From: Thermaurantiacus tibetensis
GTDB lineage: Bacteria > Pseudomonadota > Alphaproteobacteria > Sphingomonadales > Sphingomonadaceae
Direction: 5' to 3'
DNA length: 64,000 nucleotides
Assembly: GCF_015354055.1 (NCBI RefSeq)
Contig: NZ_JACHTM010000004.1
Location: 62,001-126,000, forward strand
Shown one piece after another: positions 39,109 to 47,066 of this stretch. The first letter of the stretch is position 1; each line of letters begins with the position of its first letter. The notes below the pieces were generated by a model. It was given only the letters and a program-made list of their open reading frames with translations, was not told the DNA's origin and did not search any database. The translations under genes and the position numbers were made by a program.

Positions 39109-40121
39109 TGGCCACAGCGCTCAAGCCGCGGACTCCGCCGCCTGCGGACCAGAGCAAGGTTCTCGACCGCGTGCTCGTGCTCGAGATGGTCCGCGTGACG
39201 GAATATGCCGCGATCGCCGCCTCGCGCTGGATCGGCCGCGGCGACGAGAAGGCGGCCGACCAGGCCGCGGTCTCCGCCATGCGCGATGCGCTGAACCGCC
39301 TCGCCTTCGACGGCACGGTCGTCATCGGCGAGGGCGAGCGCGACGAGGCGCCGATGCTCTACATCGGCGAGAAGGTGGGAACGGGCGAGGGCCCCAAGAT
39401 CGACATCGCGCTCGATCCGCTGGAAGGCACCACCATCACCGCCAAGGCCGGCCCCAACGCGATGGCGGTGCTCGCCATCGCCGAGGAAGGCGGGCTCCTC
39501 AACGCGCCCGACGTCTACATGGACAAGCTCGCCATCGGCCCCGGCTACCCCGAGGGCCTCGTCAGCCTCGAGCGGACGCCGACCGAGAACATCGAGGCGC
39601 TGGCGGCAGCCAAGGGGGTGGCTCCCAACGAGATCATCGCCTGCGTGCTCGACCGGCCCCGCCACGAGGCGCTCATCCGCGAGCTCCGCGCCATCGGCTG
39701 CGGCATCCACCTCATCGGCGACGGCGACGTGGCCGGGGTCATCGCCGTCACCGACCCGGAGACCACCATCGACGTCTACATGGGCTCGGGCGGTGCGCCC
39801 GAGGGGGTGCTGGCGGCGGCCGCGCTGCGCTGCGTCGGCGGCCAGTTCCAGGGCCGCCTCCTGTTCCGCAACGACGACGAGCGCGCCCGCGCCCGCCGCA
39901 TCGGCATCACCGACCTCGACCGGATCTACGAGCTCCACGATCTCGCCCGCGGCGACGTCATCTTCGCTGCGACCGGCGTGACCGACGGCTCCCTGCTGCG
40001 CGGCGTGAAGCGCCTGCGCACCGGGCGCATCACAACCGAATCGGTCGTCATGCGGGCGTCGTCCGGCACCATCCGCTGGGTGCGCGGCGACCGCAACGGC
40101 GACCCGCCGCCGCTGCGCTGA
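39108..40121 (+). CDS. glpX: fructose-1,6-bisphosphatase class II
   Basis: 337 residues. The GlpX signatures GEGERDEAPMLYIGEKVGTGEGPKIDIALDPLEGTTITAKAGPNA (metal ligands Glu, Asp) and DLDRIYELHDLARGDVIFAATGVTDG are complete. It dephosphorylates fructose 1,6-bisphosphate in gluconeogenesis. Its ATG shares one base with the hom stop (TGATG), and its TGA overlaps the proposed CTG start of recJ. Confidence 0.95.
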   Translation: MATALKPRTPPPADQSKVLDRVLVLEMVRVTEYAAIAASRWIGRGDEKAADQAAVSAMRDALNRLAFDGTVVIGEGERDEAPMLYIGEKVGTGEGPKIDIALDPLEGTTITAKAGPNAMAVLAIAEEGGLLNAPDVYMDKLAIGPGYPEGLVSLERTPTENIEALAAAKGVAPNEIIACVLDRPRHEALIRELRAIGCGIHLIGDGDVAGVIAVTDPETTIDVYMGSGGAPEGVLAAAALRCVGGQFQGRLLFRNDDERARARRIGITDLDRIYELHDLARGDVIFAATGVTDGSLLRGVKRLRTGRITTESVVMRASSGTIRWVRGDRNGDPPPLR

Positions 40122-41908
40122 GCCGCGCCCGCGCATCGGCCGAGGCGCCGCTCGGAGTCGCCTGCGGCTTCTCCGGCCGGCCCTGGGCGTGGCGGGCCGC
40201 GCCGCTCGACCTCGCGCAGGCCCAGGCCCATGCCGAGGACGCGGTTGCCGCCGGCCTTGCCCTTGCCCGCGGCTGCACCGAGGCGGAGCTCGAGCGGGTG
40301 CTGCGCCCGCGCCTGCGCGACTGGCTGCCCGACCCTTCCGCCTTCCGCGACATGGATGCCGCGGCCGAACGGCTCGCCGACGCCGTGGTCCGCGGCGAGG
40401 CCATCACCGTGTTCGCCGACTATGACGTCGACGGCGCCACCTCGGCTGCCATCCTGCTCCGCACGCTCCGCGCGCTGGGCAGCGCGCCCGACCACTACAT
40501 CCCCGACCGCCTGCTCGAGGGCTATGGCCCGACGCCGGAAGCGCTCCTCGCCCTTGCCGCCCGCGGCACCCGCCTCGTCGTCCTGCTCGACTGCGGCACG
40601 CACGCCTTCGCGGCGCTGGAGGCGGCCCGGGCGGCCGGGCTCGAAGCGATCGTCGTCGATCACCACAAGGCCGCAACCGCCCTTCCGCCCGCGTGCGCCA
40701 TCGTCAACCCGAACCGGTTCGACGAGCTTGCCGACGGCGGCGTGGCCGCCGCCCACGCCGGCCTCTGCACCGCCGGCCTTGCCTTCCTGCTTGCGGTTGC
40801 GCTCGTGCGCGCGCTGCGGCGGCGCGGCTGGTTCGCAACACGCCCCGAGCCCGCCCTCCCCGCGCTCCTCGACCTCGTCGCGCTCGGCACGGTGGCAGAC
40901 GTCATGCCGCTCGTCGGGCTCAACCGCGCCTTCGTTGCGCTGGGCCTGAAGCGCCTTGCCGCGCGCGCGAACCCGGGCCTTGCCGCCCTTCTCGAGGTCT
41001 CGAGGCTCTCGGCCGCCTCGGCGCGCGACCTCGGCTTCCACCTCGGCCCGCGGGTCAACGCCGGCGGGCGGGTCGGCACGGCCGATCTCGGGGTGCGCCT
41101 GCTCACCACCGAGGATCCCGAGGAGGCCCGGCGCCTCGCCGCCGAGCTCGACGCGCTCAACGCCGCCCGGCGCGAGATCGAGGCCGCCGTGACCGAGGCC
41201 GCGCTCGCCGCCGTCGACCCGGCCGCGCCGGTTGCCGTCGCCGCCGGAGAGGGCTGGCACCCCGGAGTCATCGGCATTGCCGCCGGCCGCCTCAAGGACC
41301 GGCTCGACCGCCCCGCCATCGTCATCGCGCGCGAGGGGGACCGCCCGGCGAAGGGCTCGGGGCGTTCGGTTCCGGGTGTCGACCTCGGCGCGGCCGTGCT
41401 CGAGGCGCGCGAGCGCGGGCTGCTCCTCGCCGGCGGCGGCCACGCCATGGCCGCGGGCCTCACCGTCGCGCCCCACTGCATCCCGGCGCTTGTCGCCTTT
41501 CTCGCCGAGCGGCTCGGCCCCGCGCTCGCCGCCCGCCCGGCCACGCGCCCGCTTGCCGTCGATCTCTCGCTGGCCCCGCGCGGGCTCACCCCGGCGCTTC
41601 ACGCCGCGCTTGCGGTAGCCGGGCCGTTCGGGGCCGGCTGGCCGGCGCCGCGGGTGGCAGTGGGGCCGGTCCGCGTGGTCGAGGCTGCCGAGACGGCGAG
41701 CGGCGGCCATGTGCGCCTCCTCGGCGCGGGGCCGGATGGCGCGCGGGTGCGCGCCGTCATGTTCCGCGCGGCAGCAACGGCGGCAGGTGCGGCGCTCCTT
41801 GGCGCGAGGGGGCGGCTCCTCCATCTTGCCGGCGAGGTGGTCCGCAACGACTGGCAGGGCGAGGCCCGCGCCGAACTCCACCTTGACGACGCTGCACCCG
41901 CCGACTAG
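40118..41908 (+). CDS. recJ: single-stranded-DNA-specific exonuclease RecJ, CTG start proposed
   Basis: 596 residues from CTG 40118. DHH-family motifs FADYDVDGATSAA, LLDCGTHAFA, IVVDHHKAA and the DHHA1 GGGHAMAAGLTV are intact. The N-terminal block GVACGFSGRPWAWRAA, found in homologues as GVA...GR.W.WR, is encoded upstream of every ATG, GTG or TTG in the frame, so the start must be near CTG 40118, which overlaps the glpX stop as CTGA. No strong ribosome-binding site is seen, so coupling is likely. RecJ degrades single-stranded DNA 5'-3' in recombination and repair. Confidence 0.9.
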   Translation: MSRARASAEAPLGVACGFSGRPWAWRAAPLDLAQAQAHAEDAVAAGLALARGCTEAELERVLRPRLRDWLPDPSAFRDMDAAAERLADAVVRGEAITVFADYDVDGATSAAILLRTLRALGSAPDHYIPDRLLEGYGPTPEALLALAARGTRLVVLLDCGTHAFAALEAARAAGLEAIVVDHHKAATALPPACAIVNPNRFDELADGGVAAAHAGLCTAGLAFLLAVALVRALRRRGWFATRPEPALPALLDLVALGTVADVMPLVGLNRAFVALGLKRLAARANPGLAALLEVSRLSAASARDLGFHLGPRVNAGGRVGTADLGVRLLTTEDPEEARRLAAELDALNAARREIEAAVTEAALAAVDPAAPVAVAAGEGWHPGVIGIAAGRLKDRLDRPAIVIAREGDRPAKGSGRSVPGVDLGAAVLEARERGLLLAGGGHAMAAGLTVAPHCIPALVAFLAERLGPALAARPATRPLAVDLSLAPRGLTPALHAALAVAGPFGAGWPAPRVAVGPVRVVEAAETASGGHVRLLGAGPDGARVRAVMFRAAATAAGAALLGARGRLLHLAGEVVRNDWQGEARAELHLDDAAPAD

Positions 41909-41928
41909 TCGGCTCGCTCCCGCGCCGC

Positions 41929-42004
41929 GGCCCCTTCGTCTAGCGGTCTAGGACGTCGCCCTTTCACGGCGAAAACACGGGTTCGAGTCCCGTAGGGGTC
42001 GCCA
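41929..42004 (+). tRNA. tRNA-Glu (anticodon TTC)
   Basis: 76 bases including an encoded CCA. The acceptor GGCCCCT pairs with AGGGGTC (one G-U), the anticodon stem TCGCC/GGCGA encloses loop CTTTCAC with anticodon TTC, and the T-loop is GGGTTCGAGTCCC. It lies 20 bases after recJ. Confidence 0.96.
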
Positions 42005-42067
42005 CCGGCCGCGCTGCCGCATGGCGCCGCCGTCGTTCCCTGCGCTCCTCCCGAAGGCCCCCGCGCT

Positions 42068-42099
42068 CCCCAAGCTCCCGCGCCCCCAAGCTCCCGCGC
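42068..42099. repeat. tandem 16-base direct repeat
   Basis: CCCCAAGCTCCCGCGC occurs twice back to back, at 42068-42083 and 42084-42099, in the gap after tRNA-Glu. The role is unknown. Confidence 0.85.
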
Positions 42100-42109
42100 C
42101 CCATGCCAC

Positions 42110-42127
42110 CGGCGGACGCGTCCGCCG
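42110..42127. repeat. 18-base perfect palindrome
   Basis: CGGCGGACGCGTCCGCCG is perfectly self-complementary. It lies between tRNA-Glu and the GST gene ending at 42201. It could be a terminator stem for the tRNA transcript, but there is no T run, or a protein-binding site. Confidence 0.75.
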
Positions 42128-42200
42128 CGGCGTCCTTCCCAAACGTCCCCGGGACGCTCCGCTGCTCCGCTCCGCGCGCGGCCAGCGCCGGCAGGGCGCG

Positions 42201-42842
42201 TCAGGCGCCGGCCGCGGCTTCCGCACCGCCGGCCTGGCGGGCGCGGGCGGCCTGGAACCCCGGCCGCTCCTTGAGCGCGTTCCACCAGGCCCGGATCCGC
42301 GGCGCGACGCCCTCGATCAGCTCCAGGTTCTCGGCCAGCTGGAAGGCATAGCCCACGCAGATGTCGGCCGCCGTGAACCGGCCGGCCACCAGATAGGACC
42401 GGCCGTCGGCGAGCATGCGGTCGATCCAGAGCGTCCGGCCGAGGAACCACTTCGCATAGTCGGCCGCCACCTTCGGCTGGCGCCGCTCCTCGGGCTCGAG
42501 GCGCGTGTAGCGGAGCACCAGCGTCTGCGGGAAGGTGAGCGTCGCATCGGACTGGTACATGAGGTTGAGGAAGGCGCCATAGTCCGGCTCGTCAGGCTCG
42601 ACCATGAGCGGAGTCGGCCCGTAGCGGATGCCGAGATAGTGGCAGATGCCGGTCGACTCGGTCATCGCGACCTCGCCGTCGGTGAAGAAGGGCACGGTGC
42701 CGAGCGGGTTGACCTGGAGGTAGGCCGGCTGCCGCCAGCGGGGCGGGAAGGGCAGCAGCTCGAGCTCGCAGGGGAGGCCCATCTCCTCCACCATCCACAG
42801 CACGCGGAACGAGCGCGCCTCGGCGCAGTGCCAGAGCTTCAT
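42201..42842 (-). CDS. glutathione S-transferase family protein
   Basis: 213 residues. The thioredoxin-fold N-terminal domain opens MKLWHCAEARSFRVLWMVEEMGLP, with the cis-proline in VNPLGTVPFFTDGEVAMTES; the helical C-terminal domain contains RFTAADICVGYAF. The catalytic residue near the start (Cys6 or Ser10) is uncertain. It is a GST of unspecified class. I chose ATG 42842 because the thioredoxin fold begins there. Confidence 0.87.
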   Translation of the reverse strand: MKLWHCAEARSFRVLWMVEEMGLPCELELLPFPPRWRQPAYLQVNPLGTVPFFTDGEVAMTESTGICHYLGIRYGPTPLMVEPDEPDYGAFLNLMYQSDATLTFPQTLVLRYTRLEPEERRQPKVAADYAKWFLGRTLWIDRMLADGRSYLVAGRFTAADICVGYAFQLAENLELIEGVAPRIRAWWNALKERPGFQAARARQAGGAEAAAGA

Positions 42843-42908
42843 CGGCAGGATCCCCGGTTGGTTGCCCCCCTTGCCTAGCGGCGCCCGGCCCGCCAATCAC
42901 CCTCTCCC

Positions 42909-44195
42909 ATGGACCAGATCCGGATCCGGGGCGGGCGCAGGCTTGAGGGGCGGCTCGTCATCTCGGGCGCCAAGAACGCCGCGCTCGCGCTCATGCCGGC
43001 TGCGCTTCTCACCGACGAGCCGCTCACGCTCAGGAACCTGCCGCGCCTTGCCGACATCGACACCTGCGGCCACCTCCTGAACCAGCTCGGAGTCTCGACC
43101 CATGTCCAGGGCGCCCGGCCCGACGAGTTCGGCCGGGTGATGACGCTGCGCGCCGGGCGGGTTTCCTCGACGACCGCGCCCTACGACATCGTGCGGCGGA
43201 TGCGCGCCTCGATCCTGGTGCTGGGCCCGCTCCTTGCCCGCGAGGGTGTGGCCACCGTCTCGCAGCCGGGCGGCTGCGCCATCGGCAACCGCCCGATCGA
43301 CCTGCATCTGAAGGGCCTCGAGGCGCTGGGTGCGGAAATCGAGCTCGAGGCCGGCTATGTCCGCGCCCGCGCGAACGGCGGCTTGCGGGGCGCGCGCATC
43401 ACCTTCCCGACCGTCTCGGTGGGCGCCACCGAGAACGTCCTCATGGCCGCGGTGCTGGCCAAGGGGGCCAGCGTCATCGAGAATGCGGCGCGCGAGCCCG
43501 AGATCGTCGATCTCTGCCGCTGCCTCGTGGCCATGGGCGCGCGCATCTCGGGCATCGGCACCGAGCGGCTCGAGGTCGAGGGCGTCTCCCGCCTGCACGG
43601 TGCGACCTACCGGGTGATGCCCGACCGGATCGAGACCGGCTCCTACGCCTGTGCCGCCGCCATCACCGGCGGCGACGTGGTGCTCGAAGGCGCCGAACGC
43701 GAGACCATGGGGGCGACCATCGCCGTCCTCGAGGAGGCAGGCGTCAGCTTCACCGATGTCGACGGAGGCCTGCGCGTCACCCGCGCCGACGGGCTCCGCG
43801 GCGTCACCGTCCAGACCGCGCCCTACCCCGGATTCCCGACCGACATGCAGGCGCAGCTGATGGCGCTCATGTGCGTGGCCGACGGCGCCTCGCTCCTTAC
43901 CGAGACCATCTTCGAGAACCGCTACATGCACGTGCCCGAGCTTGCCCGGATGGGCGCCGACATCACCGTCAAGGGCCGCTCCGCCATGGTCCGCGGCGTG
44001 CCGCGGCTTGCGGCTGCGCCCGTGATGGCGACCGACCTCCGAGCCTCCATGTCGCTCGTGATTGCCGGCTTGGCGGCCGAGGGCGAGACCGTGGTCCGCC
44101 GGGTCTACCACCTCGATCGCGGCTACGAGCGGCTGGAGGAAAAGCTGGCCGGCATCGGCGCCGAGATCGTCCGCGTGGCCGACGAGGGACCATGA
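42909..44195 (+). CDS. murA: UDP-N-acetylglucosamine 1-carboxyvinyltransferase
   Basis: 428 residues. The start [26 protein letters not shown], catalytic Cys123 in [16 protein letters not shown] and the PEP-binding region [14 protein letters not shown] are conserved. It transfers enolpyruvate from PEP to UDP-GlcNAc, the first committed step in peptidoglycan synthesis. The cysteine makes it fosfomycin-sensitive in principle. Its stop overlaps the DUF2948 gene. Confidence 0.96.
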   Translation: MDQIRIRGGRRLEGRLVISGAKNAALALMPAALLTDEPLTLRNLPRLADIDTCGHLLNQLGVSTHVQGARPDEFGRVMTLRAGRVSSTTAPYDIVRRMRASILVLGPLLAREGVATVSQPGGCAIGNRPIDLHLKGLEALGAEIELEAGYVRARANGGLRGARITFPTVSVGATENVLMAAVLAKGASVIENAAREPEIVDLCRCLVAMGARISGIGTERLEVEGVSRLHGATYRVMPDRIETGSYACAAAITGGDVVLEGAERETMGATIAVLEEAGVSFTDVDGGLRVTRADGLRGVTVQTAPYPGFPTDMQAQLMALMCVADGASLLTETIFENRYMHVPELARMGADITVKGRSAMVRGVPRLAAAPVMATDLRASMSLVIAGLAAEGETVVRRVYHLDRGYERLEEKLAGIGAEIVRVADEGP

Positions 44196-44608
44196 AGGGC
44201 CGGCTCCACCTGCGCGCCGAGGATGCGGAGGACGTGCCTGCGCTGTCGGCGCTCGCCCAGGACTTCGTCGCCCGCGCCGCCGACATCGGCTTCGACATGC
44301 GTGCGCGCCGGCTCGTGCTTCTCGGCAACCGCTTCTGCTGGGAAACCCGCCGGCCGATGCGCACGCGCACCGCCCTCGTCCTCTCCAGCCTGCTCCGGGT
44401 CAAGCGCCGCAACTGGCCGGCGGACGGCGAGACCGTCCTCGAGCTGCTCGCGATCGAGGCGGAGGAGGGGGAGGAGGCGGTCACCCTCCGGCTGCACTTC
44501 GCCGGCGGCGCGGCGATCCGCGCCGAGGCCGAGTGCGTCGACCTCCTGCTCGACGACCTCGCCGACCCGGTGCCGACGCCCCGGAAGCCCGTGCACCGGC
44601 CGGGCTGA
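44192..44608 (+). CDS. DUF2948 family protein
   Basis: 138 residues with the DUF2948 pattern: [30 protein letters not shown]-like start, [12 protein letters not shown] and the acidic C-terminal [21 protein letters not shown]. It is regularly encoded after murA in Alphaproteobacteria; function unknown. Its ATG overlaps the murA stop by four bases. Confidence 0.88.
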   Translation: MKGRLHLRAEDAEDVPALSALAQDFVARAADIGFDMRARRLVLLGNRFCWETRRPMRTRTALVLSSLLRVKRRNWPADGETVLELLAIEAEEGEEAVTLRLHFAGGAAIRAEAECVDLLLDDLADPVPTPRKPVHRPG

Positions 44609-44619
44609 CCTCCCGGGCG

Positions 44620-45243
44620 TCAGGCGAAGTCGGGCTGCGCCTCGGGCCGTGCCGCCACGAACGCCGGGTGGTCGGCGACGGCCGCCTCGATGGCGAGCAG
44701 CTTCGGGAAGCGGTTTAGGTCCACGCCGAAGCGGCGGCCATTGGCCAGCTGCGGCACGATGACGAGATCCGCCAGCGTGATGGCCGGGCCCATGGCGTGC
44801 GGGCCGGGCGCCACCATCGCCTCGACGGCCGCGAGCCCGTGCGCCACCGTGTCATGCGCCCAGGCGCGTGCGGCCTCGGCTCCCGCCAGCGCCTCCACCC
44901 GCTTCAGCACGCCGACGTTCTGGATGGGATGAAGGTCGGCCGCGATCGCAAGCGCAACGGCGCGCACCTTCGCCCGCGCGACCGGCTCGGGCGGCAGCAG
45001 CGGCGGCTCGGGATGCGTCTCCTCGAGCCACTCCAGAATGGCGAGGCTCTGGGCGAGGACGGTGCCGTCGTCGAGCGCGAGCGCGGGCACCAGCCCCTGC
45101 GGGTTCAGCGCCAGGAAATCCGGGTGGCGCTGGGCGCCGGTGCGCAGGTCGTGCGCCACCGTCTCGAACGCCAGGCCCTTCAGGTGAAGCCCGATCCTGA
45201 CGCGCCAGGTCGCAGTCGAGCGGAAATAGCCGTGCAGCCGCAT
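44620..45243 (-). CDS. maiA: maleylacetoacetate isomerase (zeta-class GST)
   Basis: 207 residues. YFRSTATWRVRIGLHLKGL contains the zeta-class Ser-rich glutathione site; NPQGLVPALALDDGTVLAQSLAILEWLEE and the NVGVLKRV block in the helical domain are typical. It isomerises maleylacetoacetate to fumarylacetoacetate in tyrosine/homogentisate breakdown. It is convergent with the murA pair. Confidence 0.88.
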   Translation of the reverse strand: MRLHGYFRSTATWRVRIGLHLKGLAFETVAHDLRTGAQRHPDFLALNPQGLVPALALDDGTVLAQSLAILEWLEETHPEPPLLPPEPVARAKVRAVALAIAADLHPIQNVGVLKRVEALAGAEAARAWAHDTVAHGLAAVEAMVAPGPHAMGPAITLADLVIVPQLANGRRFGVDLNRFPKLLAIEAAVADHPAFVAARPEAQPDFA

Positions 45244-45307
45244 GGCGCCGCCCTAGCCGGGCGTCTCGCCTGGCTCCAGCCCCGCTGCAGCCTGGCCGCA
45301 GCGCCGG

Positions 45308-45739
45308 CTAGTTCCGGATCGACGACCGGAGGATGTAGCGGCCGTTCTCGAACTTGCCGAAGAGCTGCGGCACCGCCGGGTGATGCACCGGTTCGGGGCG
45401 TTCCTCGCGCACCAGGTTCTGCTGGCTCACGTAGGCGATGTAGGCGCTCTCCTCGTTCTCGGCGAGGAGGTGGTAGAAGGGCTGGTCCTTGCGCGGCCGG
45501 ATCTCCTCGGGGATCGCCTGCCACCATTCCTCGGTGTTGGCGAACTCGGGGTCGACGTCGAAGATGACGCCACGGAAGGGAAAGAGCCGGTGGCGCACCA
45601 CGTCGCCGATTCCGAACTGCGCCTCGAAGACGCGCGGCGCGGGCGCCGCCGCAGCGGCGTTTTCGGTCGTGAGCGGTGCCGTCGGGGTCGAGGGCTCGAC
45701 CCCCGCAGGCGGCACGCCGGGGTTCTGAGCGTCGTTCAT
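45308..45739 (-). CDS. hspQ: heat shock protein HspQ (YccV-like)
   Basis: 143 residues. The HspQ/hemimethylated DNA-binding-type domain runs from FGIGDVVRHRLFPFRGVIFDVDPEF to the C-terminus, including PFYHLLAENEE and YVSQQNLV. The domain is usually about 105 residues; here an Ala/Pro/Thr-rich extension of about 38 residues precedes it. HspQ is a specificity-enhancing adaptor of the Lon protease in Enterobacteria; its role here is inferred. ATG 45739 is preferred. Confidence 0.88.
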   Translation of the reverse strand: MNDAQNPGVPPAGVEPSTPTAPLTTENAAAAAPAPRVFEAQFGIGDVVRHRLFPFRGVIFDVDPEFANTEEWWQAIPEEIRPRKDQPFYHLLAENEESAYIAYVSQQNLVREERPEPVHHPAVPQLFGKFENGRYILRSSIRN

Positions 45740-45884
45740 TCCTGCACCTCTCGTGCCGGCGCGCGGAGCGCCGGTTGCGCGTGAAATATATGACGGCACG
45801 ATGGCACGAAAAGGGAGGGCGCTTGCGCGCGCGGCCTCGGGCCGCTAGGCGGCGACGCTCGCGCGCGCGGCCGGCGTCTCTTGC

Positions 45885-45974
45885 GGAGAGGTGGCAGAGT
45901 GGTCGAATGCGGCGGTCTCGAAAACCGTTATGGGTGCAAGCCCATCGAGGGTTCGAATCCCTCCCTCTCCGCCA
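45885..45974 (+). tRNA. tRNA-Ser (anticodon CGA)
   Basis: 90 bases including encoded CCA. The acceptor GGAGAGG pairs with CCTCTCC, the anticodon stem GCGGT/ACCGT encloses CTCGAAA (anticodon CGA), a long variable arm follows, and the T-arm is GGGTTCGAATCCC. Confidence 0.95.
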
Positions 45975-46731
45975 CCGCTGCGGCGTTCTTCCGCTCCGCG
46001 AGACAGGAAACGAGCGGCAGGCGCCGAGCCCGCATCGCCGGATGCGGGCCCGCTGCTTCTCGGATGTCGGGCGCACCCCGGCACGCCCCCAGCGCCGCAT
46101 CCGCTCTCCCCGGGCATCCAAGGTCGCTCCGCCATGGCACAACCCCGCAAACAGCGCTGCGCAGCATGAGGTTGACGTCCTCACCCATGTCCCCCGGGGC
46201 GCCAGCTGGTGCCCCGCCGCCGCTGTCACCTGGCGCGCATCCAGGAGAATGAAGCTGGTCGAACCCTTCAGTGCGACGGGTCTGAAGGTGAAGGCCTGGC
46301 GCGGCAGGTGGTGGGCGATCGCGGCGGCCGCCTCCCTGCCCGGTCGGAATGCCTGCATGCGACAGCCCAAAGGCGATGTCTCCGTTCCGTCGTCGGGCGG
46401 CGCGGCCGCCTCGGAGGAACGGAAGACAAGGCCGATGCTCCTTGTGACCTCGGGGCCCTTGCGCCGGTTCACTGGTCGCATGCCTCTGCGAGGCGGGCCG
46501 CGGCCGTCTGACCGTTCGCGATCCCGCTGATCTCGAAGTCCGCGTCGCAACGGTCTGAGGGGTGCGACATGCGCGCATTGCCGCTCTGGGCCCGGGCGCA
46601 CGCGCGACAGGCGTGTCGGCGCAGGCTTGCGCGCGGCGGCTGCAAGCCTGCAGCGCCGCACAGGGCGCCCTGTTCGTGCGAGATGCACGAGCGTCGCCCG
46701 GATGGTCCGGGCCGGTTCGGAGGCAGGCGCC
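45975..46731. other. 757-base stretch without a supportable gene
   Basis: Between tRNA-Ser and the CRISPR-linked operon there is no frame with both a ribosome-binding site and a recognisable protein pattern. Long open frames exist on both strands, but this is expected at such high GC, and none shows family motifs. Its position directly 3' of a tRNA fits a remnant of an integrated element; no matching copy of the tRNA 3' end was found by eye downstream. Confidence 0.5.
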
Positions 46732-47043
46732 ATGATCCACGTCCAGACCTTTTCGGCAGACCCCAGGGCACCGCGGCCGCGGGCGCTGCGCACCCGTCAC
46801 GCGAAGGTGCGCCAGCAGCAGCGCGGCATCCCCGACATCGTCGTCGACGGCCTGCTCGACTTCGGCCAGCCGTCGCGCACGCCCGATGGCCGCGCCTGGC
46901 GCTGGACCTTCGGCAAGCGCGGCTGGGCGCGCTTCTCGGCCTTCGTCGGCCCGGCCGCCCGCCAGCTCGACCGCTACCGCCGCGCCTATGTCATCACCTC
47001 GGATGACGATGTGGTGCTGACGGTCGCCCACGGCTGGCGCTAG
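46732..47043 (+). CDS. small DUF4258-like protein
   Basis: 103 residues. The core RTRHAKVRQQQRGIPDIVVDGLLDFG, with paired His and RGI, and a later YVITSDDDVVLTVAHG resemble the DUF4258 pattern, a compact alpha-beta fold that is sometimes linked to toxin-like nucleases. This is a pattern match only. GGAGG at 46719-46723 is eight bases before the ATG. It lies 23 bases before the CARF gene, so it is probably the first gene of that operon. A longer reading to 46627 is possible but lacks a ribosome-binding site. Confidence 0.6.
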   Translation: MIHVQTFSADPRAPRPRALRTRHAKVRQQQRGIPDIVVDGLLDFGQPSRTPDGRAWRWTFGKRGWARFSAFVGPAARQLDRYRRAYVITSDDDVVLTVAHGWR

Positions 47044-47066
47044 GCTGGCAGGCGGGAGGACCCTCG

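Noticed and set aside
45928-47031. 367-codon minus-strand frame across the gap after tRNA-Ser
   Set aside because: Arg/Pro/Gly-rich with no family pattern, and it runs through the tRNA and the DUF4258-like gene on the other strand.
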